Assembly (NCBI GenBank): GCA_016929735.1
Contig: JAFGID010000137.1
Location: 1 to 21,237, forward strand
Reading direction: 5' to 3'
From: Ignavibacteriales bacterium
GTDB lineage: Bacteria > Bacteroidota > Ignavibacteria > Ignavibacteriales > Melioribacteraceae
Length of the DNA: 21,237 bases
The notes under the pieces were generated by a model that saw nothing but the letters and a program-made list of their open reading frames with translations, did not search any database and had not been told where the DNA came from. The position numbers and the translations under genes are program-made. Below are positions 15,266 through 21,237 of the stretch, in pieces (position 1 is the first letter of the stretch; each line of letters begins with the position of its first letter).

Positions 15266-16313
15266 ATTTTTAAGAATCATATTATCTCCTTTTACTATCA
15301 TTTACTTTTTAGTAATAAAAATTCGCAATATATTTTTTGATAAAAACATTTTTAAAACTGAGAAATGTTCAGTTCCCGTAATTTCAGTGGGAAGTTTGGC
15401 AATCGGTGGTTCAGGAAAAACACCAGGAACAATTTTTTTCACAAATTTACTAAAGAAAAATAAAATCAATGTGGGTGTTCTCAGTCGAGGTTATAGACGC
15501 GAGACCAAAGGGTATCTTCTTGTGTCAGATGGTAAAAAAAATTTTACCAGTGTAACTGAAAGCGGAGATGAGATTTTTCTGATAAGTGAGGAATGTAATG
15601 TTCCGACCGCAGTTGCTGAAAGAAGGGTTGAGGGGACAAAGAAATTTATCCAAGATATTCCATCTCTCGAAGCTATTGTGTTAGACGATGCTTTTCAGCA
15701 TAGATGGATACACAGGGATTTAAATATTTTAATTATTGACCAAGATTTTATGTTTAATGATTCAAAAATGGATAGATATATAATTCCACTTGGTATGTTA
15801 AGGGAACCATTAAGCGCCATCAAACGTGCTGACGTAATTATTATAAACAGAAAATTTTCTGAGAAAAAAGAAATCCCTGATTGGTTTTTAAAATACTACA
15901 ATAACGATAAAATATTTTACGGTTATTACGAAGCTACTGGGATAAGCGATTTAAAGGATAAGAAATTTTTCAAACTGAAAGATTTTATCGGACAGAAAAG
16001 TGTGGCTGTGTGTGGCATTGCACGACCTAAATCGTTCTTAAAAATATTGAATGAGAATAAAATTACACCTATTGATAAAGTAATTTTAGAGGACCATAAG
16101 AATTACACATTGTCAGATATAAATTTGATAAGACATAAATTCTATAAAAGTAATGCGTATTCAGTTTTAACTACACATAAAGATGCTGTAAAGTTAACAA
16201 AATTTACTAAAGAATTGGATGACATTGAAATTTATTATCTTATGATGGAATTTAAAATTGAAGACGAGAAAAAAATCAACAAATTGTTAATAGAAAAAAT
16301 AAAGAAACAATAA
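15258..16313 (+). CDS. lpxK: Tetraacyldisaccharide 4'-kinase
   Basis: 351 residues. It phosphorylates the 4' position of the tetraacyl lipid A disaccharide, producing lipid IVA, with ATP at the inner membrane. An N-terminal membrane-associated helix (5-25) is followed by the P-loop VISVGSLAIGGSGKTP (41-56), a Ser variant of the usual GGTGKTP. Then come VLSRGYRRE (74-82), VLDDAFQHRWIHRDLNI (141-157), LGMLREPLSAIKRADVIIINR (178-198, with Arg182 and Glu183), DHKNYTLSDI and LTTHKDAVKL. All are characteristic of LpxK. The start is TTG with a strong Shine-Dalgarno. It directly follows the acyltransferase gene and precedes ppdK by 30 bases. Together with lpxB it gives a partial lipid A operon. Confidence 0.95.
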   Translation: MPKFLRIILSPFTIIYFLVIKIRNIFFDKNIFKTEKCSVPVISVGSLAIGGSGKTPGTIFFTNLLKKNKINVGVLSRGYRRETKGYLLVSDGKKNFTSVTESGDEIFLISEECNVPTAVAERRVEGTKKFIQDIPSLEAIVLDDAFQHRWIHRDLNILIIDQDFMFNDSKMDRYIIPLGMLREPLSAIKRADVIIINRKFSEKKEIPDWFLKYYNNDKIFYGYYEATGISDLKDKKFFKLKDFIGQKSVAVCGIARPKSFLKILNENKITPIDKVILEDHKNYTLSDINLIRHKFYKSNAYSVLTTHKDAVKLTKFTKELDDIEIYYLMMEFKIEDEKKINKLLIEKIKKQ

Positions 16314-16343
16314 ATAATATTTTTAATTAAATAGGAAAACTAA

Positions 16344-19157
16344 ATGAAGAAACAAATTAAAACTCCGAAGTATGTCTACTTTTTTGGTGGCAAAAAAGCT
16401 GATGGAAAAGCTGATATGAAAAATTTGTTAGGTGGTAAGGGAGCAAATTTAGCTGAAATGGTTAACATTGGTTTACCAGTTCCAGCAGGTTTTACCATCA
16501 CAACAGAGGTATGTACAGCATACTATGAAAACAAACGGAAATATCCAAAAGAATTAGAAAAACAAATATTGGATGCACTTCGTAAAACGGAAAAGGAAAT
16601 GGGTGCAAAATTTGGAGATCCAAATAATCCTTTATTAGTTTCGGTTCGCTCAGGGGCAAGAGCATCAATGCCTGGTATGATGGAAACTGTATTAAATGTC
16701 GGTTTGAATAATATTACACGGGCCGGTTTGATAAAAAAAACTGGTAATCCACGTTTTGTATACGACTCACAAAGAAGATTAATCCAGATGTATTCTGACG
16801 TTGTAATGGAAAAAGCTGCAGGTATCGAAACAGCAGAAGGCAAAGGAGTTCGTATGCAATTAGAACACGAACTGCATAAAATGAAAGAGCAAAAAGGTTA
16901 TAAGAATGATACAGATCTAACCGCAGATGACCTTAAAGAACTAATAGAGATTTACAAAAGTAAAGTTAAAGAAGTTCTCGGAAAACCTTTCCCCGAAGAT
17001 GCAATGGAACAATTGTGGGGTGCTATTGGTGCAGTATTCCAAAGTTGGATGGGTAAGAGAGCAATTGCTTACAGAAGAATTGAGGGAATACCCGACAATT
17101 GGGGAACCGCAGTAAATGTTCAATCAATGGTTTTTGGTAATATGGGCGATACTTCTGCAACGGGTGTTGCATTTACACGAAATCCTGCTACTGGCGAAAA
17201 TTATTTTTATGGTGAATGGTTATCTAATGCACAAGGCGAGGATGTTGTTGCTGGCATTAGAACTCCGAATCCAATTAATGAAGTTGGAAAATCAGAACAT
17301 ACTGAACATTTAGTATCTTTGGAAAAAGCAATGCCTGAAGCATACAAAAAATTAGATAAAATACAAAAAAATCTTGAGAAGCATTATAAAGATATGCTTG
17401 ACATAGAGTTTACTATTCAAGAGAAAAAATTATATATGTTACAATGCCGTGTTGGAAAGAGAAATGGAACTGCTGCCGTAAAGATGGCTCTTGATATGTT
17501 AAAAGAAAAGTTGATTGATGAAAAAACAGCAATTATGCGTGTGCAACCATCTCAGTTAGAAGAATTATTATTCCCATTACTTGACCCTAAAGATGAAGCA
17601 CAAGCACAAGTTCTTTGTAAAGGTCTACCTGCAGGACCTGGTGGAGCTAAAGGACAAATAGTTTTAACAGCTGCTGATGCTGTCGATAAAGTCAAGCAAG
17701 ATCCCAAAGCACAATTAATTTTAGTTAGAGAAGAAACAAATCCTGAAGATATCGAAGGAATGCGTGCTGCACAGGCTATACTTACTGCACGTGGAGGTAT
17801 GACTTCACACGCTGCGTTAGTCGCAAGAGGTTGGGGTAAATGTTGTATCGTTGGTGCCGCTGATATTAAAATTGATTGGAGCAACAGAACAATAAATATT
17901 AAAGGTGAAGTACTGAAAGAAGGCGACTGGATTTCTTTAAATGGTACAAAGGGTCTAGTTTACAAAGGTAACCTAGAAACTGTTAGTGCGGCTGAAAACA
18001 TAAATCTGGTAAAATTCTTAACTCTGGTTGATAAATATCGAAAATTAAAAGTCAGGACGAATGCAGATACTCCAGAAGACGCATTGAAAGCTCGTCAATT
18101 TGGAGCAGAAGGCATTGGATTGTTTAGAACCGAACATATGTTTTATGGCAAAGATAGTGAAGCACCATTATTCCATTTAAGAAAAATGATAATTTCTGCT
18201 ACTGAAACCGAAAGACGCGCTGCATTGAATGATCTATTCCCTTATGTTAAGAAAGATGTTAAAGGAACACTTGCTGCTATGGATGGATATCCTGTTACAT
18301 TCAGAACTTTAGATCCACCACTTCATGAATTCGTACCAGAAAGTAGAGAGGAGAGAGAGAGATTAGCAAAAGCACTAAATATTTCAATGGAACAATTTAT
18401 CGAAAGAGCAGATAAATTACACGAAGTAAATCCAATGATGGGACATAGAGGTGTTAGACTTGGAATTACATATCCCGAAATTACTGAGATGCAAATTAGA
18501 GCAATTTTTGAAGCAACTGCTGAATTGTTGCAAGAAGGTAAAAAAGTTTTTCCCGAGATTATGATTCCTGTTACTTGTATTGAAACTGAATTAGCTCATC
18601 AGTACGAAATTTTCAACAAAGTTTATCCTGAGGTATGTTCTAAATATGGAATGAAAAAAATTCCTCATATGATTGGAACAATGATTGAAATTCCACGAGC
18701 ATCATTAGCCGCAGATAAAATTGCTAAATATGCTCAATTTTTCTCATTTGGAACAAACGATTTAACACAGATGACATTTGGCTTTAGTCGTGATGATATT
18801 GGTGGTTTCTTAGGTGATTATCTTGAAAAGAAAATTTTACCAGTTGACCCATTCCAACAAATTGACCAGTCAACAGTTGGTGAATTAATGAAGATTGCTT
18901 GTGAACGCGGACGTTCAACAAGGCCTGATATTAAACTTGGAATCTGTGGTGAACACGGTGGCGAACCTAATTCAGTAGAATTTTGTCATAATATTGGTTT
19001 AACTTATGTAAGTTGTTCTCCTTTCCGAGTTCCTGTTGCTCGGTTAGCTGCCGCTAGAGCTGCTATTGCTGATATGCCTGTTAAGAAAAAAACAGTTATA
19101 ACTAAAAGCAAATTGAAAAGATCTAAAACAAAAAAAGTAGTTAAGAAAAGCAGATAA
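16344..19157 (+). CDS. ppdK: Pyruvate, phosphate dikinase with Lys-rich C-terminal tail
   Basis: 937 residues. It interconverts pyruvate, ATP and phosphate with PEP, AMP and diphosphate, in gluconeogenic or glycolytic direction. The ATP-grasp domain opens at LLGGKGANLAEM and includes VSVRSGARASMPGMMETVLN. The phosphohistidine swivel domain has GGMTSHAALVARGWGKCCIVG with His489 as the catalytic residue. The PEP-binding barrel ends in GICGEHGGEP with Cys868 and RVPVARLAAARA. The last ~28 residues (910-937, MPVKKKTVITKSKLKRSK... KVVKKSR) are a highly basic tail beyond the usual end. AGG at 16333-16335 precedes the ATG. It is probably in the same transcript as lpxK but with no functional link to it. 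A hairpin follows. Confidence 0.96.
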   Translation: MKKQIKTPKYVYFFGGKKADGKADMKNLLGGKGANLAEMVNIGLPVPAGFTITTEVCTAYYENKRKYPKELEKQILDALRKTEKEMGAKFGDPNNPLLVSVRSGARASMPGMMETVLNVGLNNITRAGLIKKTGNPRFVYDSQRRLIQMYSDVVMEKAAGIETAEGKGVRMQLEHELHKMKEQKGYKNDTDLTADDLKELIEIYKSKVKEVLGKPFPEDAMEQLWGAIGAVFQSWMGKRAIAYRRIEGIPDNWGTAVNVQSMVFGNMGDTSATGVAFTRNPATGENYFYGEWLSNAQGEDVVAGIRTPNPINEVGKSEHTEHLVSLEKAMPEAYKKLDKIQKNLEKHYKDMLDIEFTIQEKKLYMLQCRVGKRNGTAAVKMALDMLKEKLIDEKTAIMRVQPSQLEELLFPLLDPKDEAQAQVLCKGLPAGPGGAKGQIVLTAADAVDKVKQDPKAQLILVREETNPEDIEGMRAAQAILTARGGMTSHAALVARGWGKCCIVGAADIKIDWSNRTINIKGEVLKEGDWISLNGTKGLVYKGNLETVSAAENINLVKFLTLVDKYRKLKVRTNADTPEDALKARQFGAEGIGLFRTEHMFYGKDSEAPLFHLRKMIISATETERRAALNDLFPYVKKDVKGTLAAMDGYPVTFRTLDPPLHEFVPESREERERLAKALNISMEQFIERADKLHEVNPMMGHRGVRLGITYPEITEMQIRAIFEATAELLQEGKKVFPEIMIPVTCIETELAHQYEIFNKVYPEVCSKYGMKKIPHMIGTMIEIPRASLAADKIAKYAQFFSFGTNDLTQMTFGFSRDDIGGFLGDYLEKKILPVDPFQQIDQSTVGELMKIACERGRSTRPDIKLGICGEHGGEPNSVEFCHNIGLTYVSCSPFRVPVARLAAARAAIADMPVKKKTVITKSKLKRSKTKKVVKKSR

Positions 19158-19166
19158 ATAATTTGA

Positions 19167-19197
19167 GCGAACCTGTATCCTAATGGTGCAGGTTTGC
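19167..19197 (+). terminator. Hairpin downstream of ppdK
   Basis: A 13-bp stem (gcgaacctgtatc at 19167-19179 with ggtgcaggtttgc at 19185-19197, including three G-U pairs) and a 5-base loop ctaat. There is no long T-run after it (tgaatataaaattttc), so termination would be partial. It could separate ppdK from queA. Confidence 0.4.
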
Positions 19198-19250
19198 TGA
19201 ATATAAAATTTTCTAATCTGTGAATTTAATAATTAATAGATAGGTGTAAG

Positions 19251-20288
19251 ATGAAACTATCTGATTTTAAATATAATTTACCAAAAACCCAAATTGCGAA
19301 ATTTCCCATTCATCCAAAAGATAAATCAAAATTGATGGTATTGGATAAAAAGAATCAGACAATTGAACATAAAAAGTTTAGCGATGTTATTGATTATATG
19401 GAAAAAGGAGATGTATTAGTTGTAAACCAGTCTAAGGTTATGCAAGCAAGATTGTATGGCAATAAAGAAAGGACTAATGCTAAGATTGAAGTTTTTGTAT
19501 TAAGAGAATTGAATAAAGATGAAAATATCTGGGATGTTATAGTTGACCCCGCCCGTAAGGTAAGAATCGGTAATCGAATTTATTTTACTGATAAGTTCTG
19601 GTGCGAAGTAATTGATAATACTACTTCACGAGGTAGGACAGTAAGATTCAACCAAGAAGCCGGTGATATTTTTAAAGCAGTTGAAAAATTAGGCAGAACT
19701 CCTTTACCCCCTTATATTAAAAGAGATGCAGTGCCCGAAGACAAAGACGATTACCAAACTGTATTTGCAAAAGTTGACGGTTCTGTCGCTGCACCAACCG
19801 CAGGTTTACACTTTACTCCAAAGTTGGTGGAGAAAATTGAAAAGAAAGGAATTGTAATTGCTCCTGTTACTTTGCACATTGGGCTGGGTACATTCCGACC
19901 AGTAGAAGTGGAAGACCTTACAAAACATAAGATGGACTCGGAATTTTTTGAAATACCTCAGAAATCAGCTGATTTGATAAATAAAGCAATTCAGAATAAT
20001 CGCAATGTAATTGCTGTTGGAACGAGTGCTACGCGTGTATTAGAAAGTAGTGTTACGTCAGAAAATTTCGTTAAACCAAATAGGGGATGGACGGATAAAT
20101 ATATCTTTCCAGAATATACCTTTAGGATACCTAATAGATTGATTACCAACTTTCATCAGTCTGAGTCAACTCTATTAATGTTGATTGCGGCATTTGGTGG
20201 GTATGACTTGGTTATAAAAGGTTATAAAAAAGCAATAAAGGAAAACTACAGATTTCTTAGTTACGGCGATGCAATGATGATTATCTAA
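19251..20288 (+). CDS. queA: S-adenosylmethionine:tRNA ribosyltransferase-isomerase
   Basis: 345 residues, family length. It transfers and isomerises the ribosyl moiety of SAM to preQ1 at tRNA position 34, giving epoxyqueuosine. Landmarks are MKLSDFKYNLPKTQIAKFP, RLYGNKERTNAKIEVFVLR, GRTPLPPYIKR, VAAPTAGLHFTPKLVE and VTLHIGLGTFRPVEVEDL, then TNFHQSESTLLMLIAAF and SYGDAMMI at the end. All characteristic blocks are present. It lies 93 bases after ppdK behind a hairpin, with AGGTG upstream of the ATG. It is followed by a paired palindrome. Other queuosine genes are not visible here. Confidence 0.96.
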   Translation: MKLSDFKYNLPKTQIAKFPIHPKDKSKLMVLDKKNQTIEHKKFSDVIDYMEKGDVLVVNQSKVMQARLYGNKERTNAKIEVFVLRELNKDENIWDVIVDPARKVRIGNRIYFTDKFWCEVIDNTTSRGRTVRFNQEAGDIFKAVEKLGRTPLPPYIKRDAVPEDKDDYQTVFAKVDGSVAAPTAGLHFTPKLVEKIEKKGIVIAPVTLHIGLGTFRPVEVEDLTKHKMDSEFFEIPQKSADLINKAIQNNRNVIAVGTSATRVLESSVTSENFVKPNRGWTDKYIFPEYTFRIPNRLITNFHQSESTLLMLIAAFGGYDLVIKGYKKAIKENYRFLSYGDAMMII

Positions 20289-20294
20289 TTTTTT

Positions 20295-20336
20295 AGATGA
20301 CATCTTTATTAATCAAATAACAAGATGTCATCTTTA
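20295..20336. promoter_or_regulatory. Paired palindrome between queA and ispD
   Basis: agatgacatcttta (20295-20308) and agatgtcatcttta (20323-20336) are direct repeats with one mismatch, 28 bases apart. Each contains an 11-base odd palindrome (AGATGWCATCT), so the two together also form a perfect 12-bp inverted repeat (20295-20306 with 20322-20333) able to fold as a hairpin with a 15-base loop. There is no T-run directly after it, so it may be a regulator-binding site rather than a terminator. Confidence 0.45.
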
Positions 20337-20352
20337 CAAAAAGAACAATGTT

Positions 20353-21030
20353 ATGAAAACTTATGCAGTTATACCATCGGCAGGAAAAGGAATTCGTTTA
20401 GGGAGTGATATTCCAAAGCAGTACCTTCAGGTCAATGGAAAGGAAATAATCGCCTACACCCTGGAAATATTTCAGAATTGTGATTTGATTGATGAAATAA
20501 TAATTCCCGCCTCTGAAGAATATTTTGAGACTTTACAATTATTAAAAGAACGATACAAACTGACTAAAATTACTTCAATAATTAAAGGTGGAGAGACAAG
20601 GCAACATTCAGTATATAATGCGATTATGAGTAAACCTGCAAATGGTGATGACATAATTGTTGTTCACGATGCAGTTAGACCTCTGCTTACCGAAAAGATT
20701 TTAACCTTAGCTATTTTAGAAGCAAGAAAAAATAAAAATGTAATCGTTGCAGAAAAGGTAAAAGATACTTTGGTTGAAATAAAACAAAATAATTTTAATT
20801 ATCTTGATAGAGAAAATATTTATTCAATCCAGACACCGCAAATCTTTTCTTATAAAGTATTAAAACATTCACTTGAAAAAGCAATGTCCGAAAATTATAT
20901 CGGAACAGATGAATCTATGCTGGTAAAAAAAGCGGGATATGAAATTCATATTGTGGAAGGTTCAAGAACAAATTTTAAAATTACAACTCAAGAAGATATT
21001 GAACTGTTTGAGAAAATAAAAAAACCTTGA
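20353..21030 (+). CDS. ispD: 2-C-methyl-D-erythritol 4-phosphate cytidylyltransferase
   Basis: 225 residues. It condenses CTP with MEP to CDP-ME in the non-mevalonate isoprenoid pathway. The nucleotide loop is VIPSAGKGIRLGSDIPKQYL (6-25), followed by GETRQHSVYN, VVHDAVRPLL (about 103-112, metal/CTP binding), DTLVE and SIQTPQIF; the C-terminal GSRTNFKITTQEDIELF is the closing signature. It is not fused to ispF, and no ispF follows. The ribosome site is weak (aaaaagaac). Its stop codon (21028-21030) lies in the stem of the terminator that closes the gene run. Confidence 0.95.
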   Translation: MKTYAVIPSAGKGIRLGSDIPKQYLQVNGKEIIAYTLEIFQNCDLIDEIIIPASEEYFETLQLLKERYKLTKITSIIKGGETRQHSVYNAIMSKPANGDDIIVVHDAVRPLLTEKILTLAILEARKNKNVIVAEKVKDTLVEIKQNNFNYLDRENIYSIQTPQIFSYKVLKHSLEKAMSENYIGTDESMLVKKAGYEIHIVEGSRTNFKITTQEDIELFEKIKKP

Positions 21031-21052
21031 AGAATACTTCAAGGTTTTTTTT
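21018..21052 (+). terminator. Strong, probably bidirectional terminator after ispD
   Basis: aaaaccttgaag (21021-21032) pairs perfectly with cttcaaggtttt (21037-21048) around an aata loop, extended by flanking A and T runs. The plus strand ends in an 8-T run (21045-21052); the minus strand, read from the convergent gene, also ends in T's. It overlaps the ispD stop and therefore serves both converging transcripts. Confidence 0.8.
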
Positions 21053-21072
21053 CATTAGATTTAATCACAATC

Positions 21073-21237
21073 CTATTTTAATAGCAGCATCTTCTTTGTT
21101 TCAACAAATTTCCCGGTTTCAATCCTGTAAAAATAAATTCCGCTCGACAGATTACTTGCATTGAATTCTACTATATGTGTTCCTGCGAGTTTCTCTTCAT
21201 TAACTAATGTTGCGATTTCTTGTCCAAGCACATTGTA
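21073..21237 (-). CDS. C-terminus of a secreted protein with T9SS type A sorting domain
   Basis: Partial: the last 54 residues, with the stop at 21073-21075 and the rest beyond the window edge. It begins YNVLGQEIATLVNEEKLAGT, continues EFNASNLSSGIYFYRIETG, and ends KFVETKKMLLLK. This is the C-terminal sorting domain recognised by the type IX secretion system (por secretion, type A), in the form very common in Ignavibacteria. The cargo protein is thus exported across the outer membrane and may be cell-surface attached; its function lies outside the window. The gene is convergent to ispD, with the shared terminator between them. Confidence 0.9.
   Translation of the reverse strand, partial: YNVLGQEIATLVNEEKLAGTHIVEFNASNLSSGIYFYRIETGKFVETKKMLLLK

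Noticed and set aside
16523..17884. Several minus-strand open frames within ppdK (16523-16843, 16941-17123, 17552-17884)
   Set aside because: They overlap the conserved PPDK core in antisense and their composition follows from the codons of ppdK.
19161..19200. Hairpin after ppdK as a tRNA or riboswitch for queA
   Set aside because: It is a single 13-bp stem without cloverleaf or preQ1 aptamer features, and it lies at the end of ppdK rather than forming a structured leader.

Overview
This is an AT-rich, almost entirely plus-strand window that most likely comes from the Ignavibacteriota/Bacteroidota side of the FCB group. The best clue is the minus-strand fragment at the right edge, whose end (NVLGQEIATL ... 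SSGIYFYR ... TKKMLLLK) is the type A C-terminal sorting domain of the type IX secretion system in the wording typical of Ignavibacteria. Other clues are lipid A genes (Gram-negative envelope), many Sec signals ending in S-Q or a lipobox Cys, and one TTG-N20-TAnnTTTG promoter candidate of Bacteroidota type. The species assignment is inference.

Left third (1-5838), accessory and envelope genes. It holds the end of a beta-propeller protein coupled to a small lipoprotein. Next come a secreted six-repeat YKSDA protein (the DUF6150 / 7_1-knot type, from memory), a convergent PaaI-like hotdog thioesterase, a secreted CAP-domain protein, and an exported metallo-beta-lactamase-fold protein overlapping a SAM methyltransferase. 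A decayed ECF sigma factor locus and an orphan six-TM membrane protein follow. Most are single genes or pairs separated by repeats, terminators or decayed sequence.

Middle (5839-12131). After the promoter candidate comes an 852-residue exported protein with a GH2-glycosidase-like architecture. Its usual Asn-Glu acid/base motif reads Ser-Ser, and it carries a six-TM C-terminus. It is followed closely by smc, which starts with TTG.

Right half (12128-21030), a compact housekeeping run: a MtnX-like HAD phosphatase, an ICMT/PEMT-like membrane methyltransferase, lpxB, a DUF374 acyltransferase, lpxK (TTG start), pyruvate phosphate dikinase with a lysine-rich tail, queA and ispD. Five junctions (smc/HAD, HAD/ICMT, lpxB/DUF374, DUF374/lpxK and, further left, MBL/methyltransferase) overlap by 4 to 11 bases, indicating translational coupling. 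lpxB, the DUF374 protein and lpxK form a lipid A assembly block. The run ends at a strong, probably bidirectional terminator facing the convergent T9SS-cargo gene.

I see no rRNA, tRNA, CRISPR array, transposase or prophage. The least explained items are the knot-type repeat protein, the GH2-like membrane pseudoenzyme, the eroded sigma locus and two intergenic repeat/palindrome elements.
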